In this document: one piece after another, positions 1 through 10,012 of the stretch | Position numbering within the stretch: the first letter of the stretch is position 1 | How the letters are laid out: every line of letters starts with the position of its first letter | Assembly (NCBI RefSeq): GCF_963678635.1 | Contig: NC_087071.1 | Coordinates: 29,872,141 to 29,936,140 of the forward strand | Direction of reading: 5' to 3' | Source: Symsagittifera roscoffensis | Lineage: Eukaryota > Xenacoelomorpha > Acoela > Convolutidae | DNA: 64,000 nucleotides | Notes under the pieces: generated by a model | What the model saw: only the letters and a program-made list of their open reading frames with translations | Database searches by the model: none | What the model was told of the DNA's origin: nothing | Translations under genes and position numbers: made by a program

Positions 1-21
1 TGTAAATTCTTTCAAAAATAA

Positions 22-3000
22 ATAGAATGGTTGGGATTTAAAATCTCTAAATCAGGAATTACCCCGTTATTCGACAAATCGAAAGCTATAAAAGACCTAC
101 CTATACAGAAGAATCTGAAAGAATTACGATCATTTTTTGGTTCTATAAACCAATACATTAAATTCGTCCCAAACCTTGCATCCTTAGGAAGCCCACTCCG
201 ATCGCTCCTAAATAAGAAATCAATATTCCAATGGAACGATGATCATACAAAAGCGTTTGAAAGAATAAAAGAAGAAATCGTAAACCTAACAGAGAATACA
301 CATTTCGACGTAAAACGAAAAACTAGAGTGAAAACAGACGCATCACACAATGGACTTGGATCCCCGCTGGAACAACTCCGTGGGAACGATTGGAAAACAA
401 TCTCATTTGCGTCACGTTTTTTAAATCCTCACGAGTCTAAATACTCTACTAACGAACTCGAACTTCTAGGGGTTGTTTGGGCTGTTGAGCATTATAAAAA
501 TTACCTTTACGGATCTGATTTCGAAATAATCACTGATCACAAGGCCCTATTATCCGCTCTTTCACCAAACCACGGAAATAAAACCTACCACAGTAGATTA
601 ACAAGATGGGTAGACAGATTATTACCTTTTAATTTCTCAATCAAACATATCGCAGGAAAAGACATGGGCTTCACTGACCTTATTTCTAGAATTCCATCCG
701 GAAAAGCCCTCCCAACATCACATTACGACGAAGAATTCGTAGTAGCAAACATTAGTAAGAATAATAAATCATTAAATCCGTCGGAGAAACTAAGAACTAC
801 TTGCTCAGCCATTGGTCTCAATCTGGAAAATTCCGACTACGTCTTATTACGTAATTACCTAATAGCAGCAGTACTAAAACTTATTAACTCGTCTTTTCCA
901 ATTTGCTCATTCAATCACAGAAGAACAGAATTTTGTACCTCAAATTGTATTCCAACGGATTATTCCAACACAAATACTTTAATTATTTCCATTTCAAATT
1001 CCGCATTTCTTTATTTTTTAATTCTTAATTGTAGCCTAATTAATTCACCTGTAGATAAAAAAATTGTAGATACTGTTAATATGAATAATAAGAATATTGT
1101 AATTAATCCCACCACTTCCGGTATTTCCGTAGATTTAGAATTCAAACTTTTACCAAATCATATCAATCTCGTTAAAAAATACCGTGAAAACTTGAAGTTG
1201 CCGGATCGACCCTTGGATTTAAATATTTTATTTAACGCCAAGTTAGTGGCTCTCTTGACAGAAGACGATCCCATGTTAAGCCCTATTGTTAAAGCACTTC
1301 AAAATAAGGTGGAGAAGATTAATGCAGATTCTCCTTATTTCAAACATTTCACCCGAGACCTTCACGAATCCGATGGATTACTTTACATGGACGGCAAACT
1401 CGTTATTCCATTTACCCTACGAAACGCGATGATGAAGACCCTCCACGAAACACATCCAGGTCAATTCGGAATGAAATATTTGGCCCAATACATTTGGTGG
1501 CCCCACATTAACAGACAAATCTACTTTCATGGAATTAATTGCTCAGAGTGTACATCGGCGGGTAAGAATATAAAATCTGTTATTCCTAATTCACAAATTA
1601 GTGAACTTCCTCCATTATCAGAACCAAATGAAGAACTTAATTTAGATTTCGCGGGTCCTTTGGATTCTTATTGGGGGTCAAATAAATACATTTTACTTTG
1701 TATTGACAGATTTTCTAAATTTCCGTCGGCAAAAATTACATCATCTACCTCTTCAAAGACAGTTATAGAATTTTTACAAGACTACATATTCTTACACGGG
1801 ATACCTTATTCTATAAGGGTGGATCATGCTACTTGCTTTACAAGTCAAGACTTCAAATCATTCTGCGATTCTAACAACATCAAAATAATCTTTTGTACAG
1901 TAGGCGATCACCGTTCCAACGGATTAGTCGAAAAACTTGTACACACTGTAAAAGTCAAACTACTGGCTATCTCAAAAGAACATCATAAAACCACACTGCA
2001 AAATACCGTTTCAAAAATCATTTGGAACCTATGTTCTACTTTCCAATCAAAAATTAAATGCTCACCTTTCGAGATCCACTTTAACAGAAAACCAAATACT
2101 ATTTGGAAACAATTAGCTTCGGGTAAACCTTCCTTTGGAATTTTAGACAAAGGGAAATCAATATTGTCTAAGGATCGAGCTAAGGATTGGAACGCGGATG
2201 ATAGAATAGAGGAGGGATACAAGGACGATTTGATTGCGAAGAAGAACCAAAATCCGACTGGAAAAGGCTACGATACAGACTATGCTTCATCCTCGAAAAT
2301 GACTCAAAACAGAATACCAATCGAAAGCCCTTTTAAAGGTAAAATCCTTCGGAAAACTAATGGTAATATCAACCGAGACTGTTTTTATAAAGAACTAAAC
2401 AAAAGAATTATAAATTCTTCGACTTCGACAGTTAAGTTATCCGACGGAAAAATAATACGAAAATCCGACATTGCGATTCCTATCTCTACCTCAAATAAAA
2501 TCAGACCTTTTAGAGGAAACATTTCATTCCCGTACTTTTCTAACCCTAATGTTGAAGTAGGTCAGAAACTGGAAGGCTCAAAAAGAAAACCAAAACCCAA
2601 GAAGTCAACAAAAAGAAGGACCAGACAATTAGACCCGACATCATCCGATAACCTAACTAGGACACGCATTTCTGGATCATCATCCATCCCGACAAGAAGA
2701 CAGACACGACGCTCAAAGAAGTCACCAACTCATCCAGGTTACCTCGCTTCGGATGAATCTATGCTAATTCCTTCGGATATTTTGGATACTAGTGAATGGG
2801 AATGGATAGCGGGCGGTTTTCCTTGTAGAGACGTAGCCAGAGAGCGCTTTATTTCGGATTCACTTACACCTCACATCTCAATCGGAAATAATTTTAATTC
2901 TACTATAACCAATCCTGAAATAAAATCTGAGATTTTAGAAAACGACAGTTTCCCAATCAGTGAACAACCCATGGATCAATCATATGAGTGCCCAATAAGT

Positions 3001-3555
3001 ATAGTGCCAGCCAGCCGAACATCTAACTCGGCGGATCAGAGAACCGCAAATCAGGGAGGGGAAAACGACACCATTGGACAAAATGACTTACAAGTTGAGC
3101 ATAATCCGACGGAGACCGACTCAAACACAGACTTTCCGGTGTATGAGATAAGTGACTCAACGGATGAGTGCACTATATCCAACAGTCCTGCCATAATACC
3201 CGGTAAAATTCCTGCTACTATCCGTCGCTCTAGTAGAAATGTCGGCCCACCAAAATTTTATGGTCAACGTTACTTTATTGATGCCGTAGAGAGTGTCCAA
3301 GAAGCCTCTGGTTCGGCGGCCGAGCCTATTGTGTTAGAGATTGAGGAACCACATGAGACAATCAACAAGACGAATCCGGCGGAGTTAATTGTTCTAGATT
3401 CAGATTCATCATCTTCATCAGATCAAATGTCAAACTCATCAACCGATGAATCACTGAGAATGGAAATAGCAAATTTCGGCGACCACTCCGATCTTGATAG
3501 TGAACTTTTCAACACTGAACTCGAAAACTTTTTAAAAGACTATAAAACTTTATAA
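22..3555 (+). CDS. pol: Ty3/gypsy Pol, C-terminal part: RT thumb, RNase H, integrase, long tail
   Basis: Left-truncated by the window edge. Codons 1-18 read like the RT thumb (CKFFQK), then a TAA at 19-21 interrupts before IEWLGFKI, so the copy is probably disabled; no ATG start is evident and the open frame simply resumes at 22. Counting residues from nt 31: RNase H acidic residues are near 103 (TDASHNG), 142-144 (NELELL) and 169 (TDHKAL). The integrase has an HHCC zinc-binding region at about 470-508, then D near 538 (LDFAG), D near 597 (VDHAT) and E near 633 (GLVEKLV), a DD35E spacing that looks intact. Residues from about 700 to 1174 form a tail unlike a usual integrase C-terminus: a K/R-rich stretch (KRKPKPKKSTKRR), then acidic and S/T-rich sequence with DSDSSSSSD near the end. 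Family assignment is firm; the function of the tail is unknown. Confidence 0.9.
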   Translation: MEWLGFKISKSGITPLFDKSKAIKDLPIQKNLKELRSFFGSINQYIKFVPNLASLGSPLRSLLNKKSIFQWNDDHTKAFERIKEEIVNLTENTHFDVKRKTRVKTDASHNGLGSPLEQLRGNDWKTISFASRFLNPHESKYSTNELELLGVVWAVEHYKNYLYGSDFEIITDHKALLSALSPNHGNKTYHSRLTRWVDRLLPFNFSIKHIAGKDMGFTDLISRIPSGKALPTSHYDEEFVVANISKNNKSLNPSEKLRTTCSAIGLNLENSDYVLLRNYLIAAVLKLINSSFPICSFNHRRTEFCTSNCIPTDYSNTNTLIISISNSAFLYFLILNCSLINSPVDKKIVDTVNMNNKNIVINPTTSGISVDLEFKLLPNHINLVKKYRENLKLPDRPLDLNILFNAKLVALLTEDDPMLSPIVKALQNKVEKINADSPYFKHFTRDLHESDGLLYMDGKLVIPFTLRNAMMKTLHETHPGQFGMKYLAQYIWWPHINRQIYFHGINCSECTSAGKNIKSVIPNSQISELPPLSEPNEELNLDFAGPLDSYWGSNKYILLCIDRFSKFPSAKITSSTSSKTVIEFLQDYIFLHGIPYSIRVDHATCFTSQDFKSFCDSNNIKIIFCTVGDHRSNGLVEKLVHTVKVKLLAISKEHHKTTLQNTVSKIIWNLCSTFQSKIKCSPFEIHFNRKPNTIWKQLASGKPSFGILDKGKSILSKDRAKDWNADDRIEEGYKDDLIAKKNQNPTGKGYDTDYASSSKMTQNRIPIESPFKGKILRKTNGNINRDCFYKELNKRIINSSTSTVKLSDGKIIRKSDIAIPISTSNKIRPFRGNISFPYFSNPNVEVGQKLEGSKRKPKPKKSTKRRTRQLDPTSSDNLTRTRISGSSSIPTRRQTRRSKKSPTHPGYLASDESMLIPSDILDTSEWEWIAGGFPCRDVARERFISDSLTPHISIGNNFNSTITNPEIKSEILENDSFPISEQPMDQSYECPISIVPASRTSNSADQRTANQGGENDTIGQNDLQVEHNPTETDSNTDFPVYEISDSTDECTISNSPAIIPGKIPATIRRSSRNVGPPKFYGQRYFIDAVESVQEASGSAAEPIVLEIEEPHETINKTNPAELIVLDSDSSSSSDQMSNSSTDESLRMEIANFGDHSDLDSELFNTELENFLKDYKTL

Positions 3556-4155
3556 CCACTTAGATATACTTTAATCTGATATTCTGGCTTACCAAATAAC
3601 ACACATTACTGAGTAAACCGGTGCTAACATTCAGATATTAACGGCCGTTCACTAAACTTAAGAACTTAACCCTGCGGATAAAATTTCATGTAGTAAAAAG
3701 AAGACATCTTCACGTGTTTTCCTAAATTCTTTAATTCGCCTTCACTCCAGTTTGTGTTTTACAAACCAAGACCAACTCCATTAAAATTATGTGCTATCTA
3801 CGCATTTTACCTTGTAAACCGGTGCTAATTTTCCAGTTACCAAAATGTGTTTGCTAAATTCGACAACTTTATCCTTCGGATAAATTTCACCCTACAAAAG
3901 AAATTATCATCTGTTGCTCCCATAATTTCTTTAAATCATATCCTCTTCACTCGCGCATTATAAACCTTGACCTCACTCATAAAACGTGGTCCTAAATTCA
4001 GCGTTGTGCCAAAACGTGATGCCTTTATCTCATCTTAACATAACCCTTATCCATCGGAATCTGGATAACCTTTGTTGCTGTCATTTAACACTAGTGGAGC
4101 TTACTTAGTGTTAGTACCTCATCTTAAGGCGCTTTAATTTTCTTTCCTCGTCCTT
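3556..4155 (+). other. 3' untranslated region of the gypsy element, with an imperfect 200-bp duplication
   Basis: No coding frame is supported here. The motif GTAAACCGGTGCTAA occurs at about 3613 and again at about 3813, and the following sequence is also similar (CTGCGGATAAAATTTCA against TTCGGATAAATTTCACC), so the stretch contains a diverged tandem repeat with a period near 200 bp. It lies between the pol stop codon and the polypurine tract, where a gypsy element carries its 3' noncoding sequence. Confidence 0.5.
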
Positions 4156-4172
4156 AAAGGGGGAGAAAGGAG
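4156..4172 (+). promoter_or_regulatory. Polypurine tract, plus-strand primer of the gypsy element
   Basis: A 17-base all-purine run, AAAGGGGGAGAAAGGAG, lies 600 bp downstream of the pol stop in the same orientation. Ty3/gypsy elements prime plus-strand DNA synthesis from such a tract directly next to the 3' LTR. A 3' LTR would then begin at about 4173, but its partner is outside the window and the sequence there (TCAGTCATAG) does not start with TG, so LTR limits cannot be set. Confidence 0.6.
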
Positions 4173-4663
4173 TCAGTCATAGTTAGTTATTGTGCATTAC
4201 TATATTGCAATTTAAATTTTTTCCTGCTTAAGGGAATGTTGTGATTTTACATCAGGTTTTGCAATTATTGCTAAACATACTTATTTAATTAACTGGTCAC
4301 TTAGTTATGACCTTCATTAGCCATTCTCTCCGGCGGAGAGAATGATCTCTCACTGTTTTAATGTTTTAACTTACCGACTAATTCATCTTAATTCTTATTC
4401 TTTTTAATAGTTTTAACTTAGAATTAGCTACAACAAAGTAACATTTTATCAATATCAGATTTCACAGTATTGATACTGTCAGAAACTATTACTTTCCAAC
4501 CTTTATCCAGGTGTAGTGACTTGATTTGTAATTTGTTGTAGTTTTTTTTCTACCGTTAAGTTTCGATGTCCTAAAATTTTTCTACTGATATTGAACATGT
4601 GATGTTTCGTTTTGAGTAGGTTCCGTCCGATGTCGATGACCGATTCTAAGTTCCTCAATGCTT

Positions 4664-4787
4664 GAATACCAAAAGGCATGGTATATAACACACACACACA
4701 AACATATACATTACACAAATATATATATATATATATATAATGTATATGTTTGTGTGTGTGTGTTATATACCATGCCTTTTGGTATTC
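4664..4787. repeat. Long palindrome with (TA)n centre, copy A
   Basis: The left arm runs GAATACCAAAAGGCATGGTA into CA-rich sequence and ACATATACATTA; the right arm from about 4739 is its reverse complement back to GGTATTC at 4787. The centre is CACAA plus an alternating TA tract. The arms are about 50 bp and look perfect. Open frames across it on both strands are by-products of the symmetry. Confidence 0.85.
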
Positions 4788-4789
4788 AT

Positions 4790-4853
4790 ACTGATTATAG
4801 ATCCGGGAGTGCCGAAAAAGTCCATGGAAAGGATAGAAGAGACACTACAAGCA

Positions 4854-4891
<38 letters not shown>

Positions 4892-4972
4892 GATGCTTGT
4901 AGTGTCTCTTCTATCCTTTCCATGGACTTTTTTGGTGTTACCGTTTTCGGCACTCCCGGATCTATAATCAGT
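4790..4972. repeat. Long palindrome with (TA)n centre, copy B
   Basis: The arms begin with ACTGATTATAGATCCGGGAG at 4790 and end with its complement at 4972, around a TA tract at about 4857-4888. The arms match except that the left arm lacks about 12 bp (a CGGTAACACC-containing block) present in the right arm at about 4935-4947, the signature of a deletion after the palindrome formed. It starts two bases after palindrome A. Confidence 0.85.
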
Positions 4973-6198
4973 TTTAACCATTTTATTGCAGTATCCTATC
5001 ACATTCGGGTGATATAGTTGGTTCTTATGATAAATAAATATCCTCCAGCTATCAAAATGGCAATAGGTCGTTTTTCTTTTTTTCTTCTTCTTTTTTCGGT
5101 GTTTCTCCTTCCATCATGATGTGTTCCTGGTTTCTATTTTCACTGTTATCTCCATATCGCTGACGGTTTTCGTCGTTGCTGCAAATGGCTGCTTGGTATC
5201 TGTTACTATAACAATCTTGGTTACTTTTTTGATTCGTTGGCTACCTCTTCAGTTGTTTCCTTGTCCTATTTTTTCTTCCTCTGCAAAAAGCCCATCAATT
5301 CCACATTTGAAGTTTTTGAAATCGATCTTCCTCTTCTTCTCAATTTTACTCCACCTCTTCTCCATTTCACTCATCTGATGTAAAATATACTGCCTAGTGC
5401 GTAATCATTTCAGACCGTAAACCTTCTCATTTTATGATGACTGGTCGTCGAAACAATTTTCTCATTGCTGGAAATGTTCATGGCATTTCTTTCGTTCACT
5501 TTTGTGCTTTCATCAAAATTGAGCATGTGAATAAGGCGAAGCCGTTATTCACGCCAGGTATTATTATCCCTAGATTCTCTATCTCTTTTCGGTATTTTTT
5601 CATGTGCTTTATATATCTGTCCCATGTGACTTCTGATCAGTTTTTCCATGTCATCCATTTCTGGTAACATTGTAACTTTTCAAAAATGAATTGGCAACGA
5701 ATCAATCCCATCTTCCACATATGCCTCTTCTTTCGACATTTTAATTGCACTTTCGTTAATATCAGGATTATGGATGCCATTCAAACCGTTTTTAAGTTGT
5801 TGTCTGTTTGTGTGCATCTTTTCCAGTTTTTCTTCCAGTTTTTCTTCCAGTTTTTCTTCCAGTTTGCCTCACTTCCAGTTTTTTCTTCCATAATAAATAA
5901 TTGTGAATGTGATTTGTTTTGAAAGAGGCACTTGCTTTTCTTTTGTTTTTGTCATCCTTCTATCAGTATTATCCTCGTTTTGACTGTACAATCGTGAGTT
6001 GCTCATATAATCAATTTGCAGTGACATGATCCCATTTGTGAATCAATCTCCTCTCTAGCTCACTTCGATGACATTGTTCATCCTGGTTCGGTTTATTTTG
6101 TCTGTTATAGGAATTGGGTTCATTTGTAATTGTTATGGCCCCATTCGGATTGCTTTTGCTTCTTTTTTTCGAGCTTTTTGGCTTCATGTTTGATGAAC
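4973..6198. other. No supported gene; short 12-bp tandem repeat inside
   Basis: Frames on both strands are short and interrupted. The minus strand has the base composition of decayed coding sequence, but I recognise no family. At 5821-5868 the unit TTCCAGTTTTTC is repeated about four times. The stretch is the left flank into which the giant LTR element inserted. Confidence 0.4.
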
Positions 6199-6202
6199 TG
6201 AG
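6199..6202. repeat. Target-site duplication TGAG, left copy
   Basis: TGAG precedes the left LTR and is repeated directly after the right LTR at 24984-24987. Four bases is within the range for gypsy-class integrases. The extended contexts (ACTGAG before, TGAGCC after) support exactly 4 bp. Confidence 0.85.
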
Positions 6203-6612
6203 TGAGTTAGGACCGAAGTGTATAACTCATAGAGTAATTTCGGATAGGGTACACCGTCTGCTCGTCACGCTATCTTATTTTCGGCCGGATAGATTCGTGC
6301 AACTTCTTAGTCTAATACCAATCCTAATCTTACTCTTATACTATCTAGTCTCAGGTTGTTTAACTAGTCTCTGCTAGGCTCAATAGATCTAGGGTATACT
6401 GGTTTATTGCGGTTGCTGAAGTCTTCTTGGAGAGTCAACTAATTTCTAAGTTAAATTCAAATCTCTCTGGTGCTGAAATTACAAGTAATTTCAGCACTTA
6501 CAAATAAGTGGATTGTTAGTCAGATGGATCATGATTGGTTAATATTAAATACTTTACATTGGTAAAATATCTAATTTATCCAATCATAAAATGTAGTTTA
6601 GATCAGGTTCCA
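6203..6612 (-). repeat. 3' LTR of the giant element (410 bp)
   Basis: Nearly identical to 24583-24983. Differences seen: G/T at 6210/24590, A/G in GGATTGTTAGTCAG, and a segment near 6563-6580 (ACTTTACATTGGTAAAATAT) that is 9 bp longer than its partner. On the element's own strand it reads TGGAACC...TAACTCA. A perfect 13-nt stem with a 2-nt loop lies at 6470-6497 (arm GTGCTGAAATTAC), and a weaker inverted repeat TGATTGG...CCAATCA follows. Confidence 0.95.
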
Positions 6613-8192
6613 CCCATCCGGGTTTTGCAGAGTTTTTTAGAATAGTCTTTCTGTAATTCAAAGGATGGATGATGGACGTTGGTGTTTGGCGAACATCATA
6701 TTTCTTCTGGGTTCTCTTGTTAGAGAAGTTCCAGGTTCGATCGTTGTGTCATCTCATGACAACGACTGGGTTTTCGCAACAAACTCAAATCTGATTTCAG
6801 AATGGTTGGCTATGTCAGGTTTTTCTGTTTCATTGATGAGAACTTCTTTGTGTTTTGATCTTGTCTGGGAATGGCGTGGAGATTGTGCGTGGAGGGGATG
6901 CCTGGTTACTCGGATCTGTACGTATACTTGAACATCGAGGTGGTCATTGGTCTAGTTCAATGAAGTCCTTTTCTGCGAAGTCAAGTCGTACTCTAAATCC
7001 TTTGAGTTGTGATTGTGGGCGGCATATTGATTGTGGTTGGCCATTCTTTTTCGAGTGTAGTGGGTTCATTTTGTCTTTGGATGTTCGTCTTTGGTGTTGT
7101 ATGCTGATCTATATATTGCATAATATAATTTACATTTTATAAAACTTTTATTAGTTTAATGTTTTTTAATTATGATTTTGGTTAGTTGTTTTCACAAAAG
7201 CTTTTTGTTTTAGTTCAGTTATTTTGAAGAGTTACTCACCCTTGAGTAGCTCTTATTAAAAATAGGAGTGTGTGTCACAAAGCGTGGATGTAGCGCGGTG
7301 GGTTAGGCCGGCTATAGAGCATGCTCAGGACGTCCTCTTCTGGTGGGTTAGGCCAGGAGTGGGAGTATGATTGCATGCGGTTTTTGTGAGAGGTCCTGTT
7401 ATGTGACAACGTTTTATGTTGGGTTTGTTGTGGTTTTTCTTATGTTTTGTTGGTTGTGTCCTTTTTTCAAAAATCAAATTGTTTGTGGTATGGGTTTGTC
7501 TTTCGACTTTTTTGTGTTTTATTATTTCTTTCTTAGACTTTATAATAGTCTTCAAAAGAATAAATTATCCAGTTTTAAGCTGGGTTAATCCGGTTTGGGT
7601 ACCGTTGGTTTTCTTTTCTTAGTCATGCTGTTATGCTATGTGTTGTGGTGTTTAGTAAGCTGCATTGGTTAGTTTTGTTTAGTATATAATTCCTTTCCAA
7701 CCGGGTTAAAGGAAAGTTTAAAACTTGTTATCGTGTGTTAGAGTTGTTGAGTGTGAAAGCTTGAAACTGAAATTCATTATTTAAACAATTCTTCGTGGGC
7801 GAGCTGTGCGAGTTTGGATAGAATTCTTGTGCGAGTGAATGAAAATATCAAAAGGTTAGTACTGCATTTGCTTCTTATTAATTTACTACATAGAATTTCA
7901 ATTTTACTGCTAGTTGTTGGGGAAAATTAAGTTACAAATTTTCATCATTTTTAGATTTACTGCATTTGGGAAAAAATTTATAAATTAAATTATTGCATTG
8001 GTATTATTTTTATTTAATTATTTGGTGCAAAAAAATTAATAGAGTTTTAAACAGTTTGAAGAAGTTTTCAATTTTCATTTTCTTTTGTGAGTTTTTCAGA
8101 TGATCGTTGGATGAAGGCTAAACTTCTAAAGAAGACATGAATAAAGAATGGTTTCTATTTTTAATAACTAGTTAATAATATGTATAGTTCAT
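6613..8192 (-). other. 3' noncoding region of the giant element
   Basis: About 1.6 kb between the last ORF and the 3' LTR with no convincing gene; the short frames on both strands are low-complexity. Sequence at 7414-7620 matches the old relative at about 42243-42450, so it is a conserved element part. The bases next to the LTR (GGATGGG on the element strand) are a poor polypurine tract. Confidence 0.5.
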
Positions 8193-8201
8193 ACTTACCT
8201 G
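8193..8201 (-). promoter_or_regulatory. Consensus splice donor after the 108-aa ORF
   Basis: The minus strand reads CAG then GTAAGT (plus-strand ACTTACCTG). The equivalent place in the old copy (about 42988-42998, plus-strand TATACTTACTGAG) keeps GTAAGTAT. Candidate acceptors downstream include TTTTTTCCCAAATGCAG, read on the minus strand near 7965. Confidence 0.55.
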
Positions 8202-8528
8202 TTAGTCGTCGGGGAAGAAACCGTGGGGGAAGATGTCGTGTATGAGATCTGAAGTTGTTAGTAATTTAGCTAAGATGCGGATGATATTTTTAGTTTGAAG
8301 CAGTGGCCAAAGCAATTGAAGTGCTTTAATGGTGGTTAGTTCTTCAGTGCCAACTGCAAACTCATAAGGTGTGTTTTGGATTAGATTATATAATTTGTGA
8401 TTGAATTTAGTGTTGTGGATGAATTCTAAAATGGGGATTTCTATAGGTTGAACAAATTCGTGTGGGAGAAGAAAGGGTCGGGATTCTTCTGCGTTGAAGG
8501 TCTTGGTGATGGGACAAAAAATATACAT
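8202..8528 (-). CDS. 108-aa ORF, last gene of the giant element, unknown
   Basis: ATG at 8528 lies 5 nt after the stop of the 492-aa ORF (TAACCCAAATG). The product MYIFCPITKTFNAEESRPF... is mixed and soluble-looking; residues 60-95 look helical (ELTTIKALQLLWPLL, NIIRILAKLL). Two bases after its TAA the minus strand reads CAG/GTAAGTATG, a near-ideal splice donor. A decayed copy of this ORF is visible at about 43020-43260 in the old relative. Function unknown. Confidence 0.7.
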   Translation of the reverse strand: MYIFCPITKTFNAEESRPFLLPHEFVQPIEIPILEFIHNTKFNHKLYNLIQNTPYEFAVGTEELTTIKALQLLWPLLQTKNIIRILAKLLTTSDLIHDIFPHGFFPDD

Positions 8529-8533
8529 TTGGG

Positions 8534-10012
8534 TTATGGGATCATAATTTCGAAGAATACCATGAAGGTTAGTATCTTTAATGCAATATGTGAAGTTAAG
8601 AAAGAATGGTGAGGTGTATTTGGAATTGATGAATTGAAAACGGTGGTGTGGTTGTCTGGAGGGGGTGTGTAGGTCGAAGTGATTTTGGATAAAACGATAA
8701 TATGTATATGTGTGTGAGTTTGTTTAGTGCGCAACATAATATCGTGTGAGCAGTGCAAATCTCTTTCATGTGGTGCAAGGAAATGAAAGGTTAGTGAAAA
8801 TATTTGGAAGCGTTCTTTAAAACTTTCGTAAGCTTGTGTGTCTGTTAGTGCTTCTGAAATGATGTGGTCAAATTTGCGGTCAAAGATATTGAGTGTAAAT
8901 ACATATGGTGTTTTAATGAAAATTTTTTCTGTGATTTGTGGGTTAACGAAGCGATCGTCGTCTAAGAATTGATCTTGGTTAGTTCTGATGATGTTATGAT
9001 CGTAATATTCTAGCGTATATTCGTTAGCTCGGGGTGCAGTGTATGTTTTTAGTGATTTTTTATATCCGATGTAAGTAAATTGTCTAGGTGTTAGTGGTGT
9101 AGTGAGTCGATATAGCATGTCCTTATTTCGTTCTATATCGATGTGAGTGTTAGATAAAGGTAAGCAAAGGGGATTAGTAAAATGATAATATGAGGTCCAA
9201 GGAAGGGTAGGCATTAAAACGTGTTCGTCTACAAAGTTACGTGTTTCGTTAGTGTCGTGAGGGGTGTTTAAGGTGTATTGTGGAAATGAGGGTAAGGTGA
9301 TAGCTAAAAATTCTTTTGTATTAGTGTGATTTGGGTGATTTATATATTCACGGGCTGTTCCTGGTTTTGCTGGGAAAGGATGGTTGGGGAACTTTCTTTT
9401 AAAAGTGCGGTAAGCTCTATTAGTGCTGAGTGAAGATTCAGTAGATGTGTATGATGGTGCTAATGATTCGGTATAAATTGAAGAGGGTGTAAGGGTAGGA
9501 GGGTTGGATGAATCTATTGTGGATGAAATTTGGTTTATGATGGGGGTATCAAGGTGGTAGGGTTGTTGTTGTAATGTAATAAAATTATCTAGTTCTTTGG
9601 AGATTTGGGGGGTATCTGGAGAATTGGATGATCGGTCTGAATGATGTGAAGAATAGGTTGGAGTGACTTGGGAAGCATAAGAGGGTGTAGAATTGGTGGG
9701 GACGGGGTTATTTGGTAGCATTGGTTGAAAAGGGGGGTGGGAAAAAATTGAGGGGTTGGTGTGAAAATTATTGAGTGGAGATGGTTCAGAGTCGGCAAAT
9801 TCATCGGGGGTTTCAATATTCGGGTTATTGAGTTGAGATGTGCAATATAAAACTGAGATGTGTGAATTAGTATCGGAATTCATGCCTGATGTTACATTAC
9901 TGGTTGGGAAATCGGGTGGCGGGAAAGCAAAAAGTGGTATTATTGTAATTGGAGTAGTGAGGTTGGTTGGGTGGGAATTTGAACGGTGTAGGGATCCAAG
10001 TTGTCGGCTCAT
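8534..10012 (-). CDS. 492-aa ORF downstream of envelope, unknown
   Basis: ATG at 10012 overlaps the envelope stop (ATGA), an arrangement that allows termination-coupled reinitiation. The first 200 residues are rich in P, S, T and N and probably disordered. The part from about 220 to 400 looks folded (LPWTSYYHFTNPLCLPL, RQFTYIGYKKSLKTY, FLDDDRFVNPQ). A hydrophobic C-terminus (IALKILTFMVFFEIMIP) could be a membrane tail. A decayed copy lies at about 43380-44470, and the TCAT junction (ATGA) is kept there at GGCTCATCGTGG. That conservation supports a real gene and a meaningful overlap. Family not recognised; resemblance to the ATG-less ORF before envelope is discussed under findings. Confidence 0.8.
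   Translation of the reverse strand: MSRQLGSLHRSNSHPTNLTTPITIIPLFAFPPPDFPTSNVTSGMNSDTNSHISVLYCTSQLNNPNIETPDEFADSEPSPLNNFHTNPSIFSHPPFQPMLPNNPVPTNSTPSYASQVTPTYSSHHSDRSSNSPDTPQISKELDNFITLQQQPYHLDTPIINQISSTIDSSNPPTLTPSSIYTESLAPSYTSTESSLSTNRAYRTFKRKFPNHPFPAKPGTAREYINHPNHTNTKEFLAITLPSFPQYTLNTPHDTNETRNFVDEHVLMPTLPWTSYYHFTNPLCLPLSNTHIDIERNKDMLYRLTTPLTPRQFTYIGYKKSLKTYTAPRANEYTLEYYDHNIIRTNQDQFLDDDRFVNPQITEKIFIKTPYVFTLNIFDRKFDHIISEALTDTQAYESFKERFQIFSLTFHFLAPHERDLHCSHDIMLRTKQTHTHIHIIVLSKITSTYTPPPDNHTTVFNSSIPNTPHHSFLTSHIALKILTFMVFFEIMIP

Noticed and set aside
4658..5017. Coding frames over the palindromes
   Set aside because: Their translations are cyclic (YIYIYI, THTHKH) and mirror each other because of the inverted repeats.
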